Position numbers and translations under genes: made by a program. This document shows, in pieces, positions 1 through 11,339 of a DNA stretch of 64,000 nucleotides (positions are counted from its first letter, which is position 1; each line of letters starts with the position of its first letter). Below the pieces are notes generated by a model. The model worked only from the letters and a program-made list of their open reading frames with translations. It was not told the DNA's origin and did no database searches. The stretch is from Diadema setosum (taxonomy: Eukaryota > Echinodermata > Echinoidea > Diadematoida > Diadematidae), in the NCBI GenBank assembly GCA_033980235.1, contig CM067064.1, positions 1,042,501 through 1,106,500 on the forward strand. Reading direction: 5' to 3'.

Positions 1-1975
1 CTTTTGGTTGGGTCGCGAAACCAACTTTCAAACGGCAAAGCATGAACTCCCCAAAGGCCTACGGTACATCGAAGAACCCTAGCTTGCTTATTGTCTAATT
101 ATAGATCTACGATATCGCCTACTCTGTTGTAACGTACAATTTTTTTCTTTTTAGGTAGAATGAGGGCTTTATAAGAGTCTCTGAGTCTCTCTAACGTAAC
201 CCGTGTCACATTGAGTGTATGCGTGCCTTGTGGTTCTCGCAAAGTGCAGTGATCTACGGCGCCGCGATACCCATTCATTTGTACATGAAATCTCTCGCGA
301 AGCGAAGGTGCTGCGATGCCCATTCATTTACACGTGAAATCTTTCGCGTCGCGACGCGAAGCAAAAAAGGCGCGAAAATCACCAGCGTGATATAGTTTTT
401 ACCATTTTCCCTGGGAGAATAGTCATACGCAGATTCGTATGGTAGAATTATGTTTTGTTGTTTACAGTGCTCTCGACCAATCAGAGGACGAGAAGCAATT
501 TGTGAGGGATATAACAAAAAATACTGTAAAAGTATGTTTTCTAGCTACTTTTAATGCCTTTATGACTTGGGGTTACAAAAATACTGCAAATACATATTTT
601 TTAAATACTTTTGTTTTACATGTTCGAGTTTGGACAAAATAAATTTTGTTTTCATGAGTTATGCTGATATTTCAGCGTATCCCAGAACATATATTCTGTA
701 TATGTGAAGACATTATCACTATCCAAACTAACCTTTCACAATCATTCTCCTACAGCTAGGATTAGAGCCTAGGCCTATGTCAGCGTAGGTATCTACACCC
801 TATACCTAGTTGGTTCCAGACACATCACACTCACTTATATAGGGTTATTTTGTTATAATTTTTTAAGGCATGGTTACCAAGTAAATTACACTTTTGATAT
901 TGAAAAATGAAAATGCCTCCTCATAACACAAGTTGAAATTATGAATAACACAACAATAATATTGAGTAAACTTTTTAACACAGTTCAAAGCTTATTGTAA
1001 TCATAACAATAAGAACTGTATTTTTCTTTTTCCATTCCAAGGGAATTTGAATAGCTTATGAATATGCATGACCAGTAGAAACCAGTAAAGACCAACTGGA
1101 ATCAACTGGCATTATGGTTAATGGGTTTTAATCTGGAATGAACTGGTAAGCAAGCCCAGTCAGGTACATAGCTTTCAAGTGTCAACAAACTGTTTACACA
1201 TATATTAGCACACACACACAAGAGCATTATACATATCTGGTCCACATAATAGTTTGCTTGTTGAAATGTCGACTGACTTCAATTTGTACCAACAAAATTC
1301 ACTTTTACCACAATTTTACCACATTTTTAATTCAAAGCATATTTTAATGCTTTTTTATTGATTTGTTTAATCAAGCTGAAAAAAATACAGAAAAAATATA
1401 AATTGTATTTCAAATTTGACAAAAATATCCCAAAAATAACTATCCTATTTTGGACTATTTTTACAAACTGACAAGAACGTTTATAGGGAAGATGAAAAAA
1501 TACAATAGAAAAAATATGCATCTCATCTGAACACTCGAAAAAATACCCCTAAAATATGCTATTTTCAGAGTATTTAAAAAAAATATATGAATAAAATATG
1601 GTATTTTTAGAGTATTTTTCCAAAAATTATCACAAAAATATGCATTTTTAAAGAAAATACTCAAAAAATATCCAAAAAATACGTAAAAATATTATTTTTT
1701 CAGTTGGGAAAAACGACTGGGGTTAGTGAGTCACTGTGACTGTTAGCACAAGAGGTAGGACCCTGAGGAGCAAAACTTAATGCGGTGTTGCAGGGTTGGT
1801 CACTGTACAGCTTCCATCATCTGCCTCATTGATGTGGATGGTGTGATTTCCTGTTTGGAGTGATCCAGGATCACTGTACACCTGAATGTTTTAATGTGTA
1901 TGGACAGCAGTAGATTCTCCCTTTCCCATAGAACACTTTGATAGTTCTCTACCTGTGACAAGAGCTGAATGCTGG
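1..1975. other. Non-coding flank downstream of the minus-strand gene
   Basis: I see no supported exon here. Positions 263-299 and 312-348 are a near-perfect direct duplication of a 37-bp unit that ends in CTCTCGCG or CTTTCGCG, followed by more TCGCG/GCGAAGC repeats up to about 365. Positions 1320-1700 are a very AT-rich low-complexity tract of AAAAATA-type runs on both strands; the short open frames there are artefacts of this composition. The interval probably holds the 3' UTR and flank of the gene that ends near 1978, but I could not pick a polyadenylation site with confidence. Confidence 0.5.
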
Positions 1976-2404
1976 TTAGGAGAACTCCTGGACATACTCC
2001 TTGTTTATACTTTCCTCATTCCCACACTCAGAGTCAGAATTTTTATCTTCCCTGGGCTTGTCCTTTGAGTGATCATTGACCTGCAGTGGGGTCACCTGCT
2101 GCACCAATGGACTCTGCTTTTCATTCTCAAAGCTTTTCACTGGCTCTGAATCCACCGCTCTGACTGCATCTTCATCATTCTCAATGGCATTTGGAGTAAA
2201 TGCAGAGGTCTCTTCCACAGTGTAAGGTAAACAGTTGTCATCTTTATAGGCATTGCCTGTCCCTATTGTCATGTGTGTGCTTCTGTTATTCTCTGTTAGA
2301 ACACCATCACTGATACCTACTGATGTGACCTGTCCACACACTATCTGCTGACCAAGCTCTCCAACAGTCACTGAAATTTGCTTCTCCTTACCTCCATGGA
2401 TGAA
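1976..2404 (-). pseudogene. Duplicated in-frame tail after the TAA of the 3' exon
   Basis: Continuing in the same frame past the TAA at 2405, the sequence stays open for about 140 codons to a stop at 1976-1978. From about codon 12 (Glu-Lys-Gln) it repeats the second half of the exon above: about 100 residues including the blocks DGVLTEN, YTVEETSAFTPNAIENDED and DHSKDKPREDKNSDSEC are nearly identical between copies, while the last residues differ. So the exon carries a recent tandem duplication, and the second copy is cut off by a single in-frame stop. The stop may be the true end, a nonsense allele, a sequencing error or a rarely read-through codon. A GAG|GTAAGG at about 2380 resembles a donor but its nearest acceptor is only about 20 nt away, too close for an intron. 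Confidence 0.5.
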
Positions 2405-3199
2405 TTAAGTGTGCTTTTCAATCAAAGTGTGGTTTCCCTCTTGGGTGTTCTGGGAGAGAACAAAGTCCTTGAGGCTAATATCCTCCATGGTAAGGTTGTC
2501 ATCGCTCTTCTGTCGTCGCCTTCGACATTTCCTTGGCTCATTCATACACTCAGAGTCAGAATTTTTATCTTCCCTGGGCTTGTCCTTAGAGTGGTCACTG
2601 ACCTGCAGTGGGGTCACCTGCTGCACCAATGGACTCTGCTTTTCATTCTCAAAGCTATCCACTGGCTCTGAATCCACCGCTCTGACTGCATCTTCATCAT
2701 TCTCAATGGCATTTGGAGTAAATGCAGAGGTCTCTTCCACAGTGTAAGACAAACAGCTGTCATCTTTATAAGGATTGTCTGATCCTTCTGTCATGCATGT
2801 GTTTCTGCCATTCTCTGTTAGAACACCATCATTACTGATAGATTTAGATTCTGTGGAAGATATCATCTGAATATTGCCGTCGGCCACAAACTGCTTCTCA
2901 AAAGTCTGTTCATCTAGTTCAGTCTCTAGCTGAAATGACACACTCCTCCTCTTATTCCTGTCCTTGATAGAACCAGACCCTGGGTCTGTTGATACAGTAT
3001 GTCCTCTGCAGCCTGCAGGATAAGAGGGGCTATTTCTAGAGCTAGACCGTCCAAAGGAGGATCTTTCATTCCCTCTCAGAGATTTCTGCCCTTGTCTTAC
3101 GGTAGTGCACTCTGGAGAGCCACCCAGGGACTGTTGATGTGCATGCTCTGCAATTTTCTTCTTGACATGAGCCTTCACCGGCGCTGCTTGATCAGATTT
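2405..3199 (-). CDS. 3' coding exon of an unrecognised host gene (about 265 codons, stop at 2405)
   Basis: Read on the minus strand, a pyrimidine-rich tract (TCTCTTTTCTTTAC) and a branch-point-like CGTAAC lead into CTGCAG, and the open frame starts directly after it at 3199 in phase 0 (AAA TCT GAT CAA). The frame is open for about 265 codons to a TAA at 2405-2407. The predicted product is hydrophilic, rich in Ser, Asp, Glu, Lys and Arg, with a likely basophilic kinase site RRSVS, an acidic middle and a basic KCRRRRQK cluster near the end. This suggests a disordered, possibly nuclear or cytoskeletal tail. I do not recognise a domain. The reading phase agrees with the small upstream exons at 52569-52628 and 57940-58005. 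The last half is duplicated just downstream. Confidence 0.6.
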   Translation of the reverse strand, partial: KSDQAAPVKAHVKKKIAEHAHQQSLGGSPECTTVRQGQKSLRGNERSSFGRSSSRNSPSYPAGCRGHTVSTDPGSGSIKDRNKRRSVSFQLETELDEQTFEKQFVADGNIQMISSTESKSISNDGVLTENGRNTCMTEGSDNPYKDDSCLSYTVEETSAFTPNAIENDEDAVRAVDSEPVDSFENEKQSPLVQQVTPLQVSDHSKDKPREDKNSDSECMNEPRKCRRRRQKSDDNLTMEDISLKDFVLSQNTQEGNHTLIEKHT

Positions 3200-5110
3200 C
3201 TGCAGTTACGATAGTAAAGAAAAGAGACAAAGAATGTAAAGAGCAGAGTACAATGTAATAATAATGACATGCCCTGGTGGTGCACTAGTACCCCTATCTC
3301 ACCAAGGAGGTTCAAGAGAACTTTTTTTTTTTTTTTATGATGGATTACTTTTTGCTATCCCTTCTTATAAAAGGTAGGTGGTGTAAGGAGTTGATTTAAA
3401 TCTAATTTAAATACCCTCCAGTCTGGGAGGAAGTGAATTTGCATATGAATTTAGTCGGGTTGGAGGCATCCCACATGCAGGTGTTTGACAGCTATTGTTT
3501 CCCGGCATAGATAAGTTTGCAGCAGCCAGCGTATGTATAGGCAGGCTCACAAGAAGTGAAGCTGCCACACCCTGTCTTGCCACCAGACAGACCAGATGCT
3601 GCAGAGCCTTGTCTAGCAGTGATGCCACAACTGGGGTGTCCAAGGCCCTACTGTAAGTTTCAGTTTGTCTTATTTATAATTCTGTACTATGGATAATGGT
3701 TTGAGTTTGCTCAGATAGTAATTGTTCCTGTATAGTTATATTTCTGGCGGTAAGCCGTATTCTATAATTATTGATACCCGGACAGTTTAGAAGCCCCTCC
3801 TTATTGTCTGAAGTTGTGATATGAATACAGTTTAAGTTAACTCAAGAAAGTTGATATAGGGTTTTTTGTTTGTATTCGAGTATGATATGAGGAGGACTGA
3901 AGATAATTGTAAGGAAAAGGAGTAATTTTGATAGCTGAAGTCTGGAGTACAGTGTAATACGCGGAATTGTGTCCCCGCATAGTGAATTGTAGTGATGATG
4001 ATGTTGTGGATTTAACGGTTTGCTGAATATTTTGAGATTAGGATACATTTGAGAGGCCCTTGTGATATTTCTGTATTCCTTATATAAATGGCTAAAATAG
4101 GCTGTTAATGCCCTCATTATGTTTGTGAGTTGATGACGGCAACAAGGTAAAGGTATTACAGAAGTGGATAATTATTGTAAGACAGTTGTCTCGTAAGATG
4201 TTGTTTGTAATATTTTTCCAGACGGCTGTTAAGGGTATAGTGGAGCTTCATCCACATAAGCTCACACAATCACCGGGTCGAGACTCCACAGGTGTCTCCT
4301 GTTCAGCCGCTGCCTGACCCGTTGCCCGGATTTCCCTCGCCGAGTCCGAGACACACCCCCTCCACAATAACGCCGGTTACACGGGGCTGGATCCGTCGCC
4401 TTCGCTGAACCGCGGTCGACCGGTCGAAGGACGTCGTTGTCGCCCCGACACATTCTCCAAGCGCTTCGCGTTCGCCGTCTCCAAGGACGCAAGGCTGTCG
4501 TCGCATATGGAGAACGCCGATTCGCGAAGCAAAGTCAGTATGACAACATTTCCCAATAAATGATAAACCGGAACCACAAGTTTTATTGAACTGAACTCTG
4601 AACGCTGACCGACATTATGGTCAGGGATATCTTTTGTTGTGGCAAGCCACATGCCCACGCCATCTCATAATTATGTCAATATTGTGAGGAGTGTGATAGT
4701 ACTGGGTTACTGAGTGAGTTTATAAGTCAAAAGATACATATTGAGAGTTATTAGTTTTGGAGTTAGGAGGTTGTTAGTATTTGATATATGGGATAACGGT
4801 CATTTAATCTGCGAGATATGTTTAAGCTCTGAGCTCGGAAGACTATTATATTGTACGACCGGATGTATGATTTGAAGACTTGATTACACTTTAATAAATG
4901 CACACATAATTTCAACGGTACTTTATCTCTTCTTATATTTCATTTCGGGTGATCAAACTGCCTCATCTAGACCAATAAGCTAGTTCACATGTAACACACT
5001 GTGACAGGTGGTACAGACACGAGGTTGCGCAAATAGAAATTGAGCAAAAAATGCTGAAATAAAGATGAAAATTACTCGACTGGGCATACCCAGGCACTAA
5101 TCTTATATCT
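3200..5110. other. Intron sequence with a GC-rich patch
   Basis: This is the intron upstream (on the minus strand) of the 3' exon. It is mostly AT-rich unique-looking DNA. Positions 4255-4545 are much richer in GC and CpG (CCGGGTCGAG, GCGGTCGACCGGTCG, GCGCTTCGCGTTCGCC) than their surroundings, with overlapping minus-strand open frames of 67-93 codons that have no recognisable domain; the frames follow from the base composition. The patch may be a solo LTR, a captured CpG island or part of a repeat. No paired ends were found. Confidence 0.3.
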
Positions 5111-7913
5111 GGGTCATTCCACGGGGTTGGGGCAACAGCACTTTTTGTGTTCCTAAGGAATTGCTCGCTTTATCCTAAAAATTTCATTTGGTATTTGATG
5201 TTGCAATGTGGTTTTGTGGGAAGGTAATTGTGTTGGTGATTACTTGACGCAGAAATAAAAATGTTGAATCACAAGAGTTGGTGCCGGTGTGTCTTTTAGT
5301 GATGATGTCCATGCTCTTTTTTGGGGTACCAAGTGTGACATCTAATAAGGTTGTTTTCAGTTGAAGATATCTGATTGACAGATAAACAAAGTCAGAATCA
5401 GATGGTCACAATTGATAGTCATCAATCATTCCTCAACCACAGGCATACCACCTTTACATGCGATGTCCTAGCTGAACTTTTTTGGTAATGGTGGTATTGT
5501 GGTAGATTACTTGCATTCATAAATTATCCTTTCCATGGCTATGTGTCAGAAATAAAGGCCAGGTGGTAGGCAACTTTTCATCAAAAGATCAGCTTTGAAA
5601 ACATAGGTCTATGTTATGTATATTAATGGAGGGTCACCAGTGTTTTGAGCGATGTCCTGGCTGATTTTGTAACAGTGGATCACATTTCATGGCATGCACA
5701 AAAAAAAAAGAGAGACTGGAAAAGAGACCTTGCTGTATCAGGAGGATTGGAGGTAAGCTGAAAACCATGTGCATATTGTGCCCTCTGAAGCCCTGCAGTG
5801 GCTGATATTCCAGCAATGTCCCTGTAATGGTGGATTGGATTTCCAAGAAGTTCTCCTTTTTAAAGTGACATAAATGAGGCGATATATATTGACACTTGTT
5901 TCATGACATCAATTTAACCTATCATGAAAATGTGTCAACATATTATCATGGAGAAAGTGTTTTTAAGTTAAAAAAATTATCCCCAATAGTCCAGAATCTC
6001 TTATAACTGTCCCACATACCTCTTTTCGTGTAAGTGAAAACTGTAAGTGAGACTGCCCTTTTTATTCCAGAGTTGCTATAAAGGCCTCAAAGAAAGTAAT
6101 ATCTTTATTACTAGAATTCTGTACAGACAGGTTCTGACTGTTAGCCAACATGTTTCATTTGCAATTAGGCATACTTTTTCCACCAAAATATGTTAAGTTA
6201 GTATGGACTGAATCCTCAGAAACCGACTACGATCAGGTAGTCTACTGGCACTAGATCATGTACATATGTACTCTCTCTATGTCCTGTGAAACATTAGTTC
6301 TGGTTGTGGGATTTGTGTCAGGATAAAAATATTACTTTGTGCATAATGATGCATGACCACAGTCCAATTCATTTTAAGCTATAATTCTGGTAGACCAATC
6401 GATGTTCCTCTTGCTTGGTAGCCTCTTGTTAACTTTGCGGACAGGAGTGGATCTGACTTTATTGCCGACAGTACATTTTGCATGAGGCCACCGAACAAGA
6501 GCTAGATTTATCGGTCTATAATTTTGGTAACCTTCCCCAAACAAATTAATTGATACAATTTTAGAAATAAAAAAAAACAACTGAAGAATGATGAGTGCTG
6601 AAAGTTGATGGATTCCCAACTTCTTCGTGAAGAATGTTGATCAACCTGTCAGCGCCTGTTATTTTTTTTTTTTCATTTCACTATCCTTGAAATTTATCGT
6701 ACATTTGTTTGGAGTGGGTATTTGCTATATGAAAAAGCAAAAGCATACCCATGTGTGATTATTTTCAATGTTAATATCTAATGCAATATATATAGATTTT
6801 AAATATGTATTCATTTTAACAACTTTTTGTGCTGACCAATTATTTTTTTGCATGTTCACATTTAATGTTTTATCCACTTATAAGTTCAGGGATGACATCA
6901 TTATACTGCAATTAATATTCAATTCTATTGTATGTCCATGTAAGTGAGGAAAATTAAAGTAATCAAATTGAACAAGCTACAGTATTTTTGGAACGTATCG
7001 ACCATGTGCTGTCGTTGTAATGCCATGTCTTGACATACTTGCAGTTTAGGAGAAATAAACTAGTACATTTTTTTCGTACATCTCTTTGGTAATGCATCAA
7101 AGGTCTCAGAGTTATAATTGTGTATGGAAGACAAACTCTTACATTTGTACCTGTTCATTGCTACGCATTTTAGAAGCTTGCCTGGATGTGATGTATACCT
7201 ACGCTTGAGTTTATATTGAGTTTGCATCAGGTGGTTGATACTGGACAACTATCAAAATTTAGTAATGTAATACCATTCGATATGACTACTACAGGGACAT
7301 GATATCCATGCAACAGTAGTACAAATCAAAATGATTATAAGTTGAATAAGTTATTTTCGTCAAACACCAATCATTGAGTACCGTACTCTAACATTATGTG
7401 TTCTTCCTCTCCTTCTTTACCAGGTCAAGAAAAAGTTATGTGAATGAGAATAAAGTAACATGTTGTACACATCTACTGCCCGGACAAAGTCAAAAAATCT
7501 AAATGTTTGCAGTTTTATAGAAAAAAAAAGGGGGGGGGGAATGCACATGTTGTGCCAAAAATAAACATTTTGCCATGCATTCATCCACTTTTTTTTCACC
7601 AGGATGCAACTTGCCATACAGATGTGTGCATTTGATATCATTTGAAGTATCACAAGTTTTATATCATTATTAGACTGTTAGTTCTGTGCAATTGTACCAC
7701 CATTCCGGGGACATTATGTCCATGTAACAGATGCATGCACACGTTAAGGTAATGTCTTGAAAGAGATATTGACATTTTAAAGTAATCAAAGATTTAGAAA
7801 TTATAAGATTTAACAGAGTTTTTTTGTATTCACACAGAAAAAGACATGATTCACGAGACAAACTGAAGTGGAAACTTGAACAGGATTAGTATGATTTTGA
7901 AAATCACTTGTAA

Positions 7914-8075
7914 ATAATTATATAATATTGACTGGCCCTGAGGGAGGTACCAGAAAATATTGCCCAAACTGAAAGCATATTGCCCGAGTCGAAGACGAGG
8001 GCAATATGTTTTCAGTGCGGGCAATATTTATCTGGTACCTCCCGAAAGAAAGGCCAGTCAATATCATAATTATTA
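7914..8075. mobile_element. Foldback MITE with ATTGCCC repeats
   Basis: A nearly perfect palindrome of about 160 bp lies inside element A. The arms contain ATATTGACTGGCC, GGGAGGTACCAGA and two ATTGCCC steps, and meet at a GAGTCGAAGACGAG centre. The outermost bases (TAATTATA / CATAATTATT) extend the pairing. It could form one long hairpin, as expected of a non-autonomous foldback element. No coding capacity. Confidence 0.65.
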
Positions 8076-8681
8076 CCTATCCCCACTAGGTAAGTTAAGA
8101 AAAAAAATGTAAATACGGCTATACACAATATATGATACAGATCAAGCCACATTTGACTACCTGTAGACCATCAACATGTTGAATAATTGCAAAATTGTTC
8201 ACCAATGTATATCATTCAACTCCAACTTCAAAGATACATGTAGTTATAACAGGCAAACTTCAAACTTCTGAACGTCCTTACACTTTATTTTTACTTCTCT
8301 GTTAAAAGTTTGAGTTGTAAAACTGATGGTCACTGTGCAATTACTGATCACAAATGGACTAGTCATTGCCTAGTGCTGCTGTAAGTGGTCGCCCTTATGA
8401 GTTGATTTATCAGCGTTCTTCTGCGGTGCGTGTAACTGACACCCTGGACGTCCTGGAATGTTTTCTTTTCGTGGTCGGAGAGAGATTCCACTCTTTTTTT
8501 TTTATTTTTTTTTTTCCTGTCGGGTCACCTGATACATTTTTTTCCTTTTTATTGGATGTAAACCAACAGGTAAACAACATAAACTCTTTCTCTTCCCACC
8601 TCCCCAAACCGGAAGATTGCACTGTTTGCACATACTGTTACGCAGCGACGCGTCGCGATGTGGCGAAAAGCATATTGACTG

Positions 8682-8738
8682 CTGACCTTTAACCCTGCAA
8701 AATAACAACTCCTGACCTTTAACCCTGCAAAATAACAA
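8682..8738 (+). repeat. Two-copy 30-bp tandem repeat
   Basis: The unit CTGACCTTTAACCCTGCAAA plus ATAACAA occurs twice with 30-bp period. It lies inside transposon A near GACGCGTCGCGATG, a short palindrome of GCGACGCGTCGC type. Confidence 0.7.
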
Positions 8739-9555
8739 CCGGAATTGCCTCGCAAAACTCCCTCGTATATGTAATAATTTCTTATATTCTCGTTTCAACT
8801 TTAATATTTAGTTCTTTTAGTTCCATGCAAAGAATTTGACATTCAAGGTGTTTTTCTGCTAGTACAACAATAGTAGTATTAATTGGTCCTGTGGCAAAAA
8901 GTGAAATTTGGTATGTAATAATCCTTGGACATTTAGTTATAATGCTCCTAATTATACCTCTGTTACAGAGACATGATGTCCATGTAATGGTGGTAACATA
9001 AAAAATGGAAGGCTAGGCCAGAAAAAGTGGTCAAGTATTTCCAAAGAGAATTATTGCATTCTGTTTAGGCATGATTTCTCTTCAATACCTAGTTCTGCAT
9101 TCCATCATAAATTGAATTTCTTTGCTTGGTGAGAAAAAAGAACAACACAGAACATGGTACTGCTATACACAAGGAGTCTCATGTTCCATTTATTGATGCT
9201 CTATCTGTCAAAATACTTGTACCATGTTGAAGAATGTGGAACAAAGTGATTAACAATTTTGTCAGTAAAAAGTTTCTTAGGAGTGATTGAGATCAACTCC
9301 TTTTATTTTGAAGGTAAGCAAGTACAGCTGTATAGTCTTAGCAAGGATGATAAATGATGTCCATGTAATGGTGGTATTTTGTCAAAACTTGTTTCTCAAC
9401 TTACTCAAATATGAAGGACAGTATTATGAAGCCTTGAGTGGATTTAGTTGAAGAATTGTCCCACAAAACTTGGAATAAACAAAACGATCCATTTATCACA
9501 CTTCTATTTTTGGACTCTGACGTCACAATTTTTGCCCCAACCCGATGGAATGACC

Positions 9556-10435
9556 CATCTATCAATGAAGAATTATAAAGATTATTCCATATTAGTTTCT
9601 TTGCGGAAATTAAGCAGAAAAGTGATAAAACCAGCTTTCCAGGATGGTACAGTTTTAAACATTTTCACACGATACAGCTCTGATTTACACTTTTGCACAA
9701 ATTTCTGGACGGGATTGACTTTTGTCTTACTTGCTTTATCATTTAGAGAAATTTCATTTCATTTAATAATTGAACAAGCAAAATATGGTCAACATTATGA
9801 TAATGTTCAAAATGAATCATCAGATTGCTCAGCAAGATGGCGGCGTCGAACATCGATCATCAAAAGCACAAGTGCACCTGTAGAATTCTTTTGTACATCA
9901 ATAGAAATCTGACAACTGTATGAATAATTACAACCAGTTGGAACTCCAGGTATAAAACCTCCTTGATCTCACTAGATGGCGATTCCACTAGGATCATCAA
10001 AAATTGACAAAGCGCGGCAAATTGTGGCTTGATTGCCTTAAATCTTCTCCATCATATTTTGAGCGTTTAAGAAGTGCGGAGGGTCACCACCATCACCATA
10101 GTCGCCGCCAAGTTTTGAACATGTCCAAAACTTCCGTAGCGAGAGCACAGTGGTTTTAGAGCATCACAATTGCCTCACGAGTGCATTAAGAGCACCATAT
10201 TCGTAGCTCTGACGGGGTAGTAATGCGTAAAGCGTACCTCAAGTGCATCGAAAGCAGCCCCCATTGCCCATGAAAATTACCACTTTTACAGTATTACGTT
10301 ACGGGAACCAACCATAAACAAAAGAAAGTGATGTACACAGTACGAATCTACTCTGTTTATCAAATTGTTTGTTTTTCATTTACCATTTACACTCAAAGTA
10401 GATTAATTTGCTTTTTTTTTTTTCCAAATATATCT
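9556..10435. other. Short spacer between elements A and F
   Basis: This 0.9-kb interval is intron DNA between two transposons of related design. It contains AAGATGGCGGCG at about 9833, which looks like a good start context, but the plus-strand frame from it closes after about 28 codons. An open frame at 9448-9912 crosses the transposon boundary and is therefore not a host gene. I see no exon with both splice sites. Confidence 0.4.
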
Positions 10436-11339
10436 GGGCTATTCCACGGTTACTCATGTTACACTTGGAGAAACCTTCACTCATTCCTGGAGCTGTAACT
10501 CCCTTATTATAGATATGAACCAAACAACTTTTTATCACAACAAAGTATACAGTCTGACTATCCTTTGTATAAAAACAAAACTTGAGAAATTTCGATATGC
10601 TCCTGGCAAAACTTTAAAATGTGTCGGTTACTCACGTTACACGATTTGGACATGCATAAAATGAAAAGTCGACAAAAGTGAAAAGTGTCCTAATACCAAG
10701 CCTTTATGAAAGTTATATCCATTTCAAAGAAGTATAGTAGGGAGACAAACTTTGTATATACAGTAGACCTCGCCTAAGTCGACATCGCATAAGTCGACAA
10801 CTCGCTTAAGTCGACACAATAAAAAAGTCCCGATTTTTGCCTTTGTTATTCCTTGAAAATTTCCTCGTCTTAGTCGACATTTATAAGTCGACAACTCGCG
10901 TAAGTCGACCTGATTTTTCAGTACCAACTGAGCTGAAATACGTGTTAATTCCCTCGTCTAAGTCGACATAATTTTTCGTTCAAAATCTTATCTCCATTCT
11001 CTGAAAAAGAATTGTTTTCCTGCCCCGATTCGCTGCATTTCTACTCGGTAATTCACTAGTGTACGGCGCGGTAGCGTTCGTGCCATGATGCGTCCATTAT
11101 TTTGTATGTCAGAATAGAAAGGGCATACACTCATTTACACTGGAATATTACACTGTACATGTAGTACCCAAGGCAGTTCACTTTACCCCTTTTCTCCCTC
11201 TCGTTTTTCTCAAAACGCAAAAATTTTGTACACTTAAATATGTCCCAGTAAGTATTCATTATCCGAACATGAGAACATGAAATGTTTTTGTAAATCCGAA
11301 TATTCTGATGTTAATTATTCCGAAGCGGTATTAAAACCT

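Larger units (their letters stand above)
5111..9555 (-). mobile_element. DNA transposon A with terminal repeats and internal GATGTCCATGTAATGG motifs
   Basis: The left end reads GGGTCATTCCACGGGG... and the right end is its imperfect inverted repeat, ending ...CGATGGAATGACCC. The inverted repeat continues into GTTGGGGCAA on both sides. The four bases ATCT flank both ends (5107-5110, 9556-9559) and fit a 4-bp target duplication. A motif close to TGATGTCCATGTAATGGTGG recurs on the plus strand at about 5813, 7295, 7705, 8975 and 9353, with partial copies at 5301, 5444 and 5483. One copy sits about 179 bp from the right end, the spacing seen in F, G, H and I. For that reason I orient the element on the minus strand. 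No intact transposase frame is visible. A second copy, B, starts at 52721. Confidence 0.75.

Noticed and set aside
3640..4980. Solo LTR around the GC-rich patch
   Set aside because: No matching TG...CA ends with a target duplication could be fixed.
9448..9912. 154-codon plus-strand gene
   Set aside because: It spans the right boundary of transposon A and has no domain or splice support.
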